NCBI GenBank assembly: GCA_025936675.1
Contig: JAICSX010000010.1
Location: 3,528 to 67,527 of the forward strand
Length of the DNA: 64,000 nt
Direction: 5' to 3'
DNA from: Sphingomonas sp.
GTDB lineage: Bacteria > Pseudomonadota > Alphaproteobacteria > Sphingomonadales > Sphingomonadaceae
Positions 28,901 through 37,346 of this stretch are shown here, one piece after another. The notes under the pieces were generated by a model. The model ran no database searches, was not told the origin of the DNA, and saw nothing but the letters and a program-made list of their open reading frames with translations. The position numbers and the translations under genes are program-made. Positions within the stretch are counted from its first letter, which is position 1. Each line of letters starts with the position of its first letter.

Positions 28901-30570
28901 CGAAGGGAGGAGGCGTCTTTCCTCGCACGGAGAAGTCGATCCCACTCAGCGCCGAGGCGCGCGAAGCTCTGGGAATCGACGCCAAGGCGCTCGACCCGGC
29001 GAGCCTCATCAACGCCATCCTGAAAGCGCCCGTCGACCTTCTGTGGTTCGGCGGCATTGGCACTTACATCAAGTCGTCGACGCAGAGCCAGGTCGATGTG
29101 GGCGACCCGTCGAATGACGTGCTTCGTGCGAGCGCGTCCGAGCTGCGCGCGAAGGTGATCGGCGAGGGCGCCAACCTTGCGATCACCCAGGCGGGCCGCA
29201 TCGAGTTCGCCGAAGAGGGCGGGCGCATCAACACCGATTTTATCGACAATAGCGCGGGCGTCGACTGCTCGGACAATGAAGTGAACATCAAGATTCCGCT
29301 CAACCGCGAGATGCGCGACGGGCGGCTCGCCTTCGAAAAGCGCAACGCGCTGCTGGCGCGAATGACGGAGGAGGTCGCCGACCTCGTCCTCGAGGACAAC
29401 CGCCTGCAAACGCTGGCGCTCTCGATTGCCGAAGCAGGCGGAGCGACGGCGCTTCCGGCGCACGTTCGTACGATCGAATTGCTCGAGGCGTCGGGCCGGC
29501 TCGACCGGAAGGTCGAAGGGCTCGCGTCCAGCGAGGACCTGCTTCGCCGCCTTCAGGAAAATCGCGGCCTGACTCGGCCCGAGCTCGCGGTCGTTCTGTC
29601 GATCTCGAAGCTCGTCCTGCAGGATGCGGCGGAGGACCTTCGCCTCGCCGACGATGCGCTGGTCGGTCCCGAGCTGTTCGAGGCGTTCCCGAAGCCGATG
29701 CGCAAGGCGCACGCCGACGCCATCCGCGCCCATCGCCTTCGCAACGAGATCGTAGCGACGAAGGTTGCGAACCGGCTCGTCAATCGCCTCGGCCCGGGTG
29801 TCGCGTTCGACCTCACCGAGGAGGAAGGCGCATCGCTTCAGCAGTCCGTCGCCGCATTCCTGGTCGCCGAGCGCCTGCTCGACCTCGACAAGTTGTGGCT
29901 GGAGATCGAGCAGGACAACCTGCCCGAGACGGTGAGGATCGAGCTGTTCTCTATCGCCGCGGCAAGCGTTCGCTCCCATATTTCCGACGTGCTTCGCGCC
30001 GCTGGGGGCGAGACGAGCGTCGAAAAGCTTTGCGCCTTGCTCGAGCCTGGCGTCCGCAAGATTTCGGCGGCTGCGACCAAGCTCATCCGCGCCGAGGTCC
30101 GCAACGAGGCGGTGGCGCGTCGCGATCGGCTCGTGGCCCTAGGTGCAAGCGACGACATCGTCCGGATGCTGGTCCGTCTGTACGAGCTCGACGGCGTGTT
30201 CGGAGTCGCAGCGCTGTCCGCTCGCAAGGAGCTCGACGAGCTGGAAGCGACGCGCGCCTACACACGCCTCGGTGAAGCACTCGGCCTCGACTGGGCGCAG
30301 CAGCAGGTCGCCCGCTTCGTTCCGGCCGACCAGTGGGAGCGGCTACTGACGGCCGGCCTGGCGCGCGACTTCGAGCAGCTTCGAATCGACTTCCTGAGCC
30401 GCTGCCGCGGTGACGCGGTCGATGCCGGTGTCGAGCACTGGATCGTAGAGCACCAGCGCCAAATCGAGCAGTTCCGCGCCCTCGTGGCACGCGCCCGCGC
30501 CGAAGGCCATGTCAGCGCGCCGATGCTCGCCCAGATCGCCGGCCAGGCGCGGATACTGCTCGGCCGCTAA
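25930..30570 (+). CDS. gdhB: NAD-specific glutamate dehydrogenase, large (about 180 kDa) type
   Basis: The 1546-residue protein is the large NAD-dependent glutamate dehydrogenase, which deaminates glutamate to 2-oxoglutarate. The long N-terminal part carries ACT-like regulatory modules (MPFLVDSVANAIASKQLTIH). The catalytic domain around residues 700-1200 contains GGPVARGGIRWSDRRDDFRT, the catalytic Lys segment KNAVIVPTGAKGGFYPKQ, and the nucleotide-binding GCGDMSGDVFGNGMLLS. The C-terminal 300 residues are the usual helical extension. Its length is near the family's 1550-1650 residues. Its stop interlocks with that of the ribbon-helix-helix gene on the other strand (30567-30570). These enzymes are usually allosterically regulated by amino acids. 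Confidence 0.95.
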   Translation: MTAHTRLDPPLVESIRKALTGNALPGETQGLSREAERDASEFLSQVAASRRRGELALAIESIGGEAGNRRMRIGIVNDDMPFLVDSVANAIASKQLTIHRLLHPVVCVERDSGGELQAVETLCGDKHRRESMMYVELDRADARGRQELAADLRRVLGDVRLAVRDWELLQRKMREDAAAIADPECAALLNWFADGAMTLLGYHVEKPYEAPTDALGIFSIPGAPTDEGGCLGAMHYFERGGDVPLMAKAERKSTVHRRVPLDLVVVPLKEGDKIVGIGVHAGLWTSEALRVSPENVPVLRQRLKQLDKDFGFDPKGHSGKALRHAIASLPRDLVIAIDYESLRELVMMAMSLADRPRPALLQVRSILKGQLFTFVWLPREELSTARRMAIAMLLENEIGREITSWSVELGDADLALIRYTQYIDEEAPRPDCEALDAAVVEMVRGWAPAVESELITAAGAPRATRLALTYINSFPDGYRARTAPEEGAADILRLCQLTDDSDRSVRITRNEHDAPRQLRLKTYRKGGLIPLSDVVPVLENFGFRVLEEFPSALAGGNGYIHDFRVEVGEGAELDSILDRVPEIERSIANVLCGSAENDEFNQLVIYAALDPRAVVWLRAWFRYLRQTGSSFGLVTIVDALRRAPGATPALIGLFTAAHDPSMKDRDKQVAHQRDLLDRSLTKIRSIDDDRILRRLRSLVEAVVRTNAFTPAAEEAIAFKIDSARVPGLPAPVPWREIWIYSPRVEGIHLRGGPVARGGIRWSDRRDDFRTEILGLMKAQVVKNAVIVPTGAKGGFYPKQLPPTSDRDAWLAEGTESYRIFIRSLLSITDNLVNDKVAHPEGVVIQDGDDPYFVVAADKGTATFSDIANQIALDRNFWLGDAFASGGSHGYDHKAMGITARGAWISVQRHFLEMGVDVQSDPVSVAGCGDMSGDVFGNGMLLSKSLKLIAAFDHRHIFIDPNPDPAKSWAERKRMFDLPRSSWDDYNKALISKGGGVFPRTEKSIPLSAEAREALGIDAKALDPASLINAILKAPVDLLWFGGIGTYIKSSTQSQVDVGDPSNDVLRASASELRAKVIGEGANLAITQAGRIEFAEEGGRINTDFIDNSAGVDCSDNEVNIKIPLNREMRDGRLAFEKRNALLARMTEEVADLVLEDNRLQTLALSIAEAGGATALPAHVRTIELLEASGRLDRKVEGLASSEDLLRRLQENRGLTRPELAVVLSISKLVLQDAAEDLRLADDALVGPELFEAFPKPMRKAHADAIRAHRLRNEIVATKVANRLVNRLGPGVAFDLTEEEGASLQQSVAAFLVAERLLDLDKLWLEIEQDNLPETVRIELFSIAAASVRSHISDVLRAAGGETSVEKLCALLEPGVRKISAAATKLIRAEVRNEAVARRDRLVALGASDDIVRMLVRLYELDGVFGVAALSARKELDELEATRAYTRLGEALGLDWAQQQVARFVPADQWERLLTAGLARDFEQLRIDFLSRCRGDAVDAGVEHWIVEHQRQIEQFRALVARARAEGHVSAPMLAQIAGQARILLGR

Positions 30571-30794
30571 CGCCGGACAAAGAGCCATTGCCGGATCGCC
30601 GACGTCAGGTTCGGCGTCGGACGGAAACTCAGCCGCTCTGCGTCGATCTCTGCAACGAGCGAATTGACAGCGCAGCCGCGTTCACGCGCAGCCTGCTCGA
30701 GCGCATTCCAGAACATCGGCTCGAGGCTGATCGACGTCGCATGGCCAGCGATCAGGACCGACCGCTTCTTGGGGGGAGCGTAAAACCGCTCCAT
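30567..30794 (-). CDS. Ribbon-helix-helix domain protein (75 aa)
   Basis: The 75-residue protein resembles the RHH_4 type of ribbon-helix-helix proteins. A strand segment (RSVLIAGHATSISLEPMFWN) leads into helices ALEQAARERGCAVNSLVAEI and TSAIRQWLFVRR. This fold usually binds DNA as a dimer, but some members have no proven DNA binding. Its ATG shares one base with the stop of acetoacetyl-CoA reductase (TGATG at 30792-30796), a classical translational-coupling junction. It may regulate polyhydroxyalkanoate genes or its own operon, which is inference from position. Confidence 0.75.
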   Translation of the reverse strand: MERFYAPPKKRSVLIAGHATSISLEPMFWNALEQAARERGCAVNSLVAEIDAERLSFRPTPNLTSAIRQWLFVRR

Positions 30795-31516
30795 CAATAC
30801 ATATGCTGGCCGCCGTTGATCGATATCGTCGAGCCGGTGATGAAGCCGGCATTCTCGTCGACCAGGAAGGCGACTCCGCGCGCGATCTCCTCGGCCTTGC
30901 CGAGCCGCCCGACCGGTATCCGTGCGACGATCTTGCCAAGCACCTCTTCGGGCACCGCCGCCACCATGTCCGTATCGATATAGCCGGGTGCGATGGCATT
31001 GACCGTCACGCCCGAGCGCGCGCCTTCCTGCGCCAGCGCTTTGGTGAAGCCGTGGATTCCCGACTTGGCGGCGGCATAATTGACCTGTCCGTACTGGCCG
31101 GCCTGGCCGTTGATGGAGCCGATATTGACGATCCGTCCGTAACCGCGCCCGGCCATGCCTTCGAACACGGCTTTCGCCATGTTGAAGCAGCCGCCGAGAT
31201 TGACGTCGATGACGTCCTGCCACTTCGCGCGGTCCATGCGCTTCATCGTCGCGTCCCGGGTGATGCCGGCATTGTTGACCAGCACGTCGACCGGCCCGAG
31301 CTCCGCCTCGACCTTGCGCACGCCGTCCTGGCACGCATCGAAGTCGGCGACGTCCCATTTATAGGCTGCGATTCCGGTGCGGTCGGAGAATTCGCGCGCG
31401 CGCTCCTCATTGCCGGCGTAGTTTGCGGCGACCTTCATGCCCATGTCGCGGAGCGCGATGCTGATCGCCTCGCCAATGCCGCGCGTGCCGCCGGTGACGA
31501 TCGCCACTCGAGCCAT
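30794..31516 (-). CDS. phbB: Acetoacetyl-CoA reductase
   Basis: The 240-residue short-chain dehydrogenase matches PhbB/PhaB, which reduces acetoacetyl-CoA to (R)-3-hydroxybutyryl-CoA with NADPH for polyhydroxybutyrate synthesis. It shows the cofactor loop VTGGTRGIGEAISIAL, the NNAG motif (VLVNNAGITRDATMKRM), the catalytic Ser-Tyr-Lys in GSINGQAGQYGQVNYAAAK, and the C-terminal TGSTISINGGQHMY found in PhbB proteins. AGGAGGG stands in front of ATG 31516. No thiolase or polymerase gene is nearby. It follows hemH by 31 bases and is coupled to a ribbon-helix-helix gene. Confidence 0.92.
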   Translation of the reverse strand: MARVAIVTGGTRGIGEAISIALRDMGMKVAANYAGNEERAREFSDRTGIAAYKWDVADFDACQDGVRKVEAELGPVDVLVNNAGITRDATMKRMDRAKWQDVIDVNLGGCFNMAKAVFEGMAGRGYGRIVNIGSINGQAGQYGQVNYAAAKSGIHGFTKALAQEGARSGVTVNAIAPGYIDTDMVAAVPEEVLGKIVARIPVGRLGKAEEIARGVAFLVDENAGFITGSTISINGGQHMY

Positions 31517-31547
31517 TCATCCCTCCTGTTCGTTTGCGCGAGGCCGC

Positions 31548-32543
31548 TTATGCCTGCTCCAGCCAGCCTGCAAGTTCGCGGCTGACCAACTGGGTCAGCA
31601 TGGCCATGCCTTCGGCTGAGTCGTTGAGACAGTCGAGCAGTGCGAAATGCTCGCCGCCGTCCTCCATAAAAGTGCGGCGGCCGCGAATTCCAAGCTCTTC
31701 GAGCGTCTCGATGCAGTCGGCAGAAAAGCCCGGTGCGGCGACGGCAATGCGCTTCACACCGTCACGCGCGTATTTCGCGAGGGTAGCGTCCGTCGCTGGA
31801 TCGAGCCACTTCGCGCGTCCGAAGCGCGACTGGAAGGCGACACCGACTTCACGGCCGAGCGCTTCCCCGACGAGGCGCGCCGTCTTCTGGCAGTGACAGT
31901 GATAGGGGTCGCCGAGCTCGAGCGTCCGCACGGGCATTCCATGAAAGCTCAGCAGAAGCCGCTCGGGCTCGAAATCCAGCGCCTTGAGCTGGCGAGTGAG
32001 ATTCTTCGCGAGAGCCTCGATGTAGGTCGGATCGTCATAATAAGGCGGCAGGAATCGCAGCGCCGGCTGCCAGCGCATCCTTGCGAGCGCCGCGAATACC
32101 GCGTCATTCGCTGTCGCCGTCGTTGCCGCGCAATACTGCGGGTAAAGCGGCGCTGCGAGAATCCGCGTACAGCCCTCGCTGACCATATTGTTGAGCGCTG
32201 CCCCGATGCCTGGATTGCCGTATCGCATCGCATAGTGGACGCTGACATCCGGGAGTCGCGAGCGGAGCGCCTCCGCCTGCCTATGAGCGATGGCGCGCAG
32301 CGGTGAGCCCTCGTTGGTCCAAACCTGGTTGTAAGCCTCGGCAGACTTCTTCGGCCGCGTCCGCAGGATGATCCCGTGCAGGATCGGCTTCCACGCGATC
32401 GGATGGATTTCGATGACCCGAGGATCGCTCAGGAACTCGGCAAGGTAGCGGCGAACCGCGCGCGCTTCCGGCGCATCCGGAGTGCCGAGGTTGATCAGCA
32501 GCACGCCAATCTTCTGCTCGGGAATGTTCGGATGATCGTTCAT
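31548..32543 (-). CDS. hemH: Ferrochelatase
   Basis: A 331-residue enzyme that inserts Fe(II) into protoporphyrin IX, the last step of heme synthesis. It begins GVLLINLGTPDAPEARAVRRYL, the family's N-terminal signature. It keeps the catalytic His in LLLSFHGMPVRTLELGDPY and the conserved VAFQSRFGRAKWLDP and PGFSADCIETLEEL segments. It is cytoplasmic or loosely membrane-associated. Its ATG overlaps the stop of the molybdenum-hydroxylase-like gene (ATGA, 32540-32543), so its translation is coupled to a gene with no known link to heme. Confidence 0.95.
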   Translation of the reverse strand: MNDHPNIPEQKIGVLLINLGTPDAPEARAVRRYLAEFLSDPRVIEIHPIAWKPILHGIILRTRPKKSAEAYNQVWTNEGSPLRAIAHRQAEALRSRLPDVSVHYAMRYGNPGIGAALNNMVSEGCTRILAAPLYPQYCAATTATANDAVFAALARMRWQPALRFLPPYYDDPTYIEALAKNLTRQLKALDFEPERLLLSFHGMPVRTLELGDPYHCHCQKTARLVGEALGREVGVAFQSRFGRAKWLDPATDATLAKYARDGVKRIAVAAPGFSADCIETLEELGIRGRRTFMEDGGEHFALLDCLNDSAEGMAMLTQLVSRELAGWLEQA

Positions 32544-34711
32544 GCGGCCATCACGTCAAACGGAAGCGATCGCAGGCGCTTGCCCGATCCAGCATGGATC
32601 GCGTTGGCGACCGCGGGGGCGAGCGGGAGCGTGCCGAGACCGCTCAATCCACCCGCGGGATCACTGCTGCGGATGAGAGAGACGGTGATCTCGGGCGTGT
32701 CGCCAAGCAGCGGCGGACCGAGGCTGCCGAGCGGCCGTGCGCGGGGCATGCCGGCAACCCACTCGGGTGCCGGAATCGTCGCCTGGCCGAGCGCCCAGAT
32801 GAGCCCGCCCCCGATCTGCTGCTCGGCGACCGAGCTGTTGACCACCTCTCCGCAATCGACGGCAGCAACGAGCCGGTGCACCTTCACGCGCTGCTCGTCG
32901 CCGATGCTTGCGACTGCGACAAGCCCGATGTGCGAGCCATAGGCGGAAGCGCCGGCCAGCCCCATCGTGCTCCCCGGGCCTCCCCCGTCCCAGTTCGCCA
33001 GCCTTGCGGCCGCCTGGAGGCATCGCGCGAGGCGCCCATTGTTCCCTAGGATCGACATTCGAAAAGCGAGGGGTTCTACGCCAGCGGCATGAGCCAGCTC
33101 GTCGATGAAGCTCTCGGTGAAGAAGGCGAACTCCCGCTGCGGCGAGCCGCGCATGTATCCGACCGGAAAGGGCAGCTCCGGCCGGACCGCTTCGACGCTG
33201 ACATTCGGGATGGCGTAAGGCGGAATGGCGATCACCGCATTGCGGATCGCACGGCCCTTGTGCTCGCTTCCAAGCAAGCGCGCGATGGCAGAGCCCATGC
33301 CATTGGCGGTCGCCACCTGCATTTTCCACGCTGCTGTGATCCCACCTTCGCCTGGAAGCGCAGCCATGCGCGCCAAGGCGCCGGATGAGACGAGGTCGTG
33401 ATTCTGGCTCGCGCTCTGAGAGAGGGTGACCTGGACGGGCGCGTGAAGCTCGCGCGCAAGCTCGACGGCGATCGGAACCGCATCGGCTTCCATGGCCCTC
33501 CCTGCGGGCTCGCCGACGGGCATCGGGTAAAGGAACAGATTGGAGCTGTTGATCTTGCCCGCCTTTGCCGCGGCATCGCGTGCAAGTCCGGGCGCCTGGG
33601 TCGCGGCCCAGAGCTCGAGATGATGGCCGTCGTATCGGGCTGTGGCGGTGAGCGGCTCGAGGCCGAGATGCTGGCTCGGCGCGACAAAATAAGTGGCGGC
33701 GAGTGGTCGTGAACCGCGCACGATTCCTTCGTAATCGCCCCGCCGAAACACGCGCGCATGACCGTGCTCGATCGCATCTTCGAAATAAGAGCGGAGGTTC
33801 GCCGGCGTGCGCGTGCCGGAGAAGGTCGGATTCGCCTTTTGCAGCGCGCGTTCCGCAGTCCACCAGCTGTCGGCAACCACCGCGACCCAATTGTCGCGAA
33901 CTGTAACGTGCCGAACTCCGGGCGCGCGCTCGACGGCTTCTCGCGGAAAGCTCTTCAAGCTTCCATCGGGCGGAGCCACCCGCGCCGAGGCGTACAGCAT
34001 TCCGGGCAGGCGAACGTCGCCCGCGAACCGCCAGCTTCCACCCGCTTTGGCCGGTCCGTCGAGCCGCTGCAGCGGCTGGGCGATCGATCGGCCTTTGGTC
34101 GAGGTGCGCAGCGCGGCGTGTCCCGGTGGACTGCGGTCGGCGGCTTCCTCGGCGAGCTCGCCGAAAGTGAAAGTCCTGACGCCGTTGATCACGAACCCGT
34201 CGGCGGTGTCGCAGGTCGATGGATCCACGTTCCAGCGGTCCGCCGCCGCGCCGACGAGCATCGCCCGGGCAACTGCTGCGGCCTCGCGCAGCGGGCGCTC
34301 GAAGGCCCTCACGGATGTCGAATCCGCAGTGATCCGGGTGCGCCCCTCACTTTCGATCCGGTGCTCGCGAAGAAAGCCGAATCCGTCGAGCCATCCCTCC
34401 GTAAGTGCGAGGGAATTGGGGTAATCGCCGGTCAGCGGTGCCGGCTCGACCGCGACCGTTTCCCATGCGGCACCAAGCTCGTCGGCAACGATGTGCGGAA
34501 GCGCGGTCCAGATGCCTTGTCCGGTCTCGACCTGCGGCACGGCAACCGTCACCCGGCCGTCACGCGCAATCTTTATGTAATTGCCGAACGCCTGCTCGCC
34601 CTTGCGAACCGCAAGATCGCTCGAAAGATGTCTCGGCCACAAGGCAGAGGCGACGACCAGCCCGACGCCCGCGCCGCCACCGATCAGCAATGTCCTTCGG
34701 TCGATCTTCAA
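32540..34711 (-). CDS. Molybdenum-hydroxylase-like large subunit (isoquinoline 1-oxidoreductase beta type), probably catalytically altered
   Basis: The 723-residue protein resembles the molybdopterin-binding large subunits of the IorB branch of the xanthine dehydrogenase family. It starts with a twin-arginine-like signal (MKIDRRTLLIGGGAGVGLVV), so periplasmic export with cofactor is likely. Family segments include GRVTVAVPQVETGQGIWTAL, YFVAPSQHLGLEPLTATA, VGYMRGSPQREFAFFTESFI and AVDCGEVVNSSVAEQQIGGG. Near the end, where active members carry GEPG with the base-catalyst Glu before the P-x-APAxANA segment, this one reads GGLSGLGTLPLAPAVANAI, with no Glu. No 2Fe-2S small subunit gene is adjacent. 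It overlaps hemH and the acyl-CoA synthetase by four bases each. Confidence 0.85.
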   Translation of the reverse strand: MKIDRRTLLIGGGAGVGLVVASALWPRHLSSDLAVRKGEQAFGNYIKIARDGRVTVAVPQVETGQGIWTALPHIVADELGAAWETVAVEPAPLTGDYPNSLALTEGWLDGFGFLREHRIESEGRTRITADSTSVRAFERPLREAAAVARAMLVGAAADRWNVDPSTCDTADGFVINGVRTFTFGELAEEAADRSPPGHAALRTSTKGRSIAQPLQRLDGPAKAGGSWRFAGDVRLPGMLYASARVAPPDGSLKSFPREAVERAPGVRHVTVRDNWVAVVADSWWTAERALQKANPTFSGTRTPANLRSYFEDAIEHGHARVFRRGDYEGIVRGSRPLAATYFVAPSQHLGLEPLTATARYDGHHLELWAATQAPGLARDAAAKAGKINSSNLFLYPMPVGEPAGRAMEADAVPIAVELARELHAPVQVTLSQSASQNHDLVSSGALARMAALPGEGGITAAWKMQVATANGMGSAIARLLGSEHKGRAIRNAVIAIPPYAIPNVSVEAVRPELPFPVGYMRGSPQREFAFFTESFIDELAHAAGVEPLAFRMSILGNNGRLARCLQAAARLANWDGGGPGSTMGLAGASAYGSHIGLVAVASIGDEQRVKVHRLVAAVDCGEVVNSSVAEQQIGGGLIWALGQATIPAPEWVAGMPRARPLGSLGPPLLGDTPEITVSLIRSSDPAGGLSGLGTLPLAPAVANAIHAGSGKRLRSLPFDVMAA

Positions 34712-36375
34712 TGGGCGTATTGGGCCTTGAGCGCGCGCCGGTCGATCTTGCCGGTGCCGAGCTTGGGTAGCGGCTCGTCTGACAGGATGATGCGCTGCGG
34801 AATCTTAAACTTCGCCATCCTGCCGTCGAGAAACGCGAGCAACTGCTCCTCGCCGAGCTGTTCGCCGTCCTTCAGATGGATGACCGCGACGGGGACTTCG
34901 CCCAAGCGCTCGTCGGGGGCGCCGAATACCGCGACCTCGGCAACCGCGGGGCAGGCGTAGCACTCGGCTTCGACCTCCGCTGCCGCGATATTCTCGCCGC
35001 CGCGGATGATGATTTCCTTCTTGCGGTCGACGATGAACAGATAGCCGTCTTCGTCGAGATAGCCGACGTCGCCGGTGCGCAGCCAACCATCGTCGGTGAA
35101 AGCCTCTCGCGTCGCGCCGGGATTGCGCCAATAGCCCTTGATGTTCGCCGCGCTTCGGATGCCGATTTCGCCGACTTCGCCGCGCTCGAGGTGCCGATCG
35201 CCCGCGCCGAGGATCGCAAGCTCGATGATCGGCTTCTGGGGTCGGCCTGTGGATGCCGGCTTGGCTGCATAATTGCCCCAATAATTGGCGCACCCCGCCG
35301 CATTCGTTTCGGTCAGCCCATAGCCGAGCGCCGGCTGAGCGTTGGGAAACTCCTTCTGAAGCCGTTCGACATGCGTGACCGGCCGCGGCGCTCCGCCTGC
35401 AGTGATGTCGGTCAGCGAGCTCAAGTCGTATTGCTGCCGGTCCGGATGGTTCATGAGCTCCAGGCTCATCGTCGGCACGCCAACGAAATAGGTGACCTTC
35501 TCCTTCTCGATCAGCCGCAACGCGTCCGTCGCATCCCATTTTGGCATGATCACCAGGCAACGGCCGACGACAAAGCTGTTGAGCATCACCGGCACTTCGC
35601 CGGTGACGTGGAACAAAGGAACGGTGAGGAGGGTGCGCGGCTGCGCCGCCGGTGCGCGGCCCTCCTGCGTCAACAGTCCGAGCAGGACCGCGAGCCCTGT
35701 CGCGTAGGCATAGACCGCGGTCGTCACTGATCGGTGGGTCGACAGGGCGCCCTTCGAATCCCCCGTTGAGCCGGACGTAAACAGGATGGTCGCGTCATCT
35801 TCCGGCGCGATCGTAGGCAGCGGCGTGCTTTCGTCGGCACAGCCGAGCAACTCGGCAAGCGCCTGCTCGATCGGCTGCTCGATGGGAAGACAAAGTGTCT
35901 CGAAGCGGCCGCAGCGTTCGGCGATCCGCTTCCCGCGCGCCGCATCGGCGATGATCAGCTTCGGCTCCGTCAGCAGGATCGCATGTTCCATCTCATGCGC
36001 TTCCCACCAGCCGTTGAGCAAAGTGGCGACTCCGCCAGCCTTCAGGATTGCCATGTAGCTGACGATCCACGCCGGGCAGTTTCGCATCGCGATTGCGACG
36101 CGGTCCCCTTTCTCGACGCCGCGCGCCACCAGTCCATGCGCCAGCCGCTCCGAAATGTGGTCGAGATCGGCAAAGCTCAGCCGCTCGTCGCCTGCGACCA
36201 AAGCCTCCGTTGCCCCGTGAAGCTTGCAGAAGGCGCGGAACAAATCGGGCAGCGTCGCGGGAAGCTTGGCGGCGATCGCGCGCCCCTCGCTGTCGCGCGC
36301 CATTTCGATCCTGCCGCCGGATCCCGTGACCTTGACCAGCTCTTCGTCAAATCGGCGGTCGAGCTCGCTCAGCAT
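34708..36375 (-). CDS. Acyl-CoA synthetase (class I adenylate-forming)
   Basis: This 555-residue enzyme activates a carboxylic acid as acyl-AMP and transfers it to CoA. The ATP loop TILFTSGSTGDSKGALSTH, the adenine-binding GYGLTETNAAGCANY, the hinge region WLRTGDVGYLDEDGYLFIVD and the catalytic Lys in LPKLGTGKIDRRAL are all intact. The chain length of its substrate is not readable; it resembles the medium/long-chain or 4-coumarate-like branch. It heads a reverse operon continuing with the molybdenum-hydroxylase-like gene (4-base overlap), hemH, phbB and the ribbon-helix-helix gene. The 59 bases to the divergent lgt gene should hold both promoters. Confidence 0.9.
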   Translation of the reverse strand: MLSELDRRFDEELVKVTGSGGRIEMARDSEGRAIAAKLPATLPDLFRAFCKLHGATEALVAGDERLSFADLDHISERLAHGLVARGVEKGDRVAIAMRNCPAWIVSYMAILKAGGVATLLNGWWEAHEMEHAILLTEPKLIIADAARGKRIAERCGRFETLCLPIEQPIEQALAELLGCADESTPLPTIAPEDDATILFTSGSTGDSKGALSTHRSVTTAVYAYATGLAVLLGLLTQEGRAPAAQPRTLLTVPLFHVTGEVPVMLNSFVVGRCLVIMPKWDATDALRLIEKEKVTYFVGVPTMSLELMNHPDRQQYDLSSLTDITAGGAPRPVTHVERLQKEFPNAQPALGYGLTETNAAGCANYWGNYAAKPASTGRPQKPIIELAILGAGDRHLERGEVGEIGIRSAANIKGYWRNPGATREAFTDDGWLRTGDVGYLDEDGYLFIVDRKKEIIIRGGENIAAAEVEAECYACPAVAEVAVFGAPDERLGEVPVAVIHLKDGEQLGEEQLLAFLDGRMAKFKIPQRIILSDEPLPKLGTGKIDRRALKAQYAH

Positions 36376-36434
36376 GGTCGCTCTGCGTTTCCTTTGCCTT
36401 TACCGGTCCCCGCCTTATGAGGCGCTGAGCATTC

Positions 36435-37328
36435 ATGGGGAAGCCCTTGCCGACTGACGATTTTTCAGGCTTCACGAAGTTCAGCGACCTCGGGCTCTCG
36501 CCCGTCGCGCTGCACATCTGGCGCTTCGACCTTCGCTGGTACAGCCTTGCGTACCTCGCCGGCATTTTCATCGGCTATTGGTACCTGCTCAAATTGCTGA
36601 AGCAGCCCGGTGCGCCCATGGCGCGCCGCCATGCCGATGACCTTGTCTTTTATGCCGCCCTCGGAGTGATCCTCGGTGGCCGCCTCGGCTACGTCCTCTT
36701 CTATAATCTCGGCGAGTACCTCAGGCACCCGATCGAGATCCTGAAGCTGTGGGACGGCGGCATGTCGTTCCATGGCGGAGTCATCGGCACGTCGCTCGGC
36801 ATCATCTATTTCGCGCGCAAGGAGAAGCTGAACTGGCTTCGGATCCACGATTATGTCGCCTGCTGCGCGCCGTTCGGGCTCTTTTTCGGCCGTCTCGCGA
36901 ACTTCGTGAACCAGGAGCTGTGGGGCGCCCAGACGACGGTCCCCTGGGCGATCCGTTTCCAGGAATTCAATGCTTATGGCCAGCGCTATCTCGGGCCGCC
37001 GCGTCACCCGAGCCAGCTTTATGAAGCCTTCCTCGAGGGCATCGTCCTCTTCTGCATCCTCGGCTTCATGTTCTGGAAGACGAAGGCTCGCTACGAACCG
37101 GGCAAGCTCGTTGGGGCGTTCGTCTTCTTCTACGGAATCTTCCGCTTCGGGATCGAATATATCCGCGAGCCCGACAGCCAGCTCGTCCGGTTTGCGCAGC
37201 AAACAGGCCTTCACATGGGGCAGTGGCTGTCGCTGCCTTTGATCGTCGGCGGGCTATACCTGATGCTGACGGCGAAGAAGCGGCGTGTTCGCGTGGAAGC
37301 AACCGCAGGCACCGCCTCGGTCGCCTGA
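36435..37328 (+). CDS. lgt: Prolipoprotein diacylglyceryl transferase
   Basis: A 297-residue inner-membrane enzyme that attaches diacylglycerol from phosphatidylglycerol to the lipobox Cys of prolipoproteins. It has about seven hydrophobic segments and the Lgt signatures: [41 protein letters not shown] (essential His), [17 protein letters not shown] (essential Arg) and [12 protein letters not shown]. Several lipoprotein substrates are encoded in this same window. It begins a group continuing with midA, a GNAT gene and pgeF, an order also seen in other alphaproteobacteria. Confidence 0.96.
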   Translation: MGKPLPTDDFSGFTKFSDLGLSPVALHIWRFDLRWYSLAYLAGIFIGYWYLLKLLKQPGAPMARRHADDLVFYAALGVILGGRLGYVLFYNLGEYLRHPIEILKLWDGGMSFHGGVIGTSLGIIYFARKEKLNWLRIHDYVACCAPFGLFFGRLANFVNQELWGAQTTVPWAIRFQEFNAYGQRYLGPPRHPSQLYEAFLEGIVLFCILGFMFWKTKARYEPGKLVGAFVFFYGIFRFGIEYIREPDSQLVRFAQQTGLHMGQWLSLPLIVGGLYLMLTAKKRRVRVEATAGTASVA

Positions 37329-37346
37329 CGCCTTCGAGATCTATCG

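Noticed and set aside
28420..29979. A 519-codon reverse frame inside the glutamate dehydrogenase gene
   Set aside because: Same cause: mirror of the GC-rich catalytic and C-terminal coding sequence, with no ribosome site or family features.
33758..34960. A 400-codon forward frame opposite the molybdenum-hydroxylase-like gene
   Set aside because: It spans the junction of two coupled reverse genes and shows low-complexity Arg/Ser/Ala composition; no motif.
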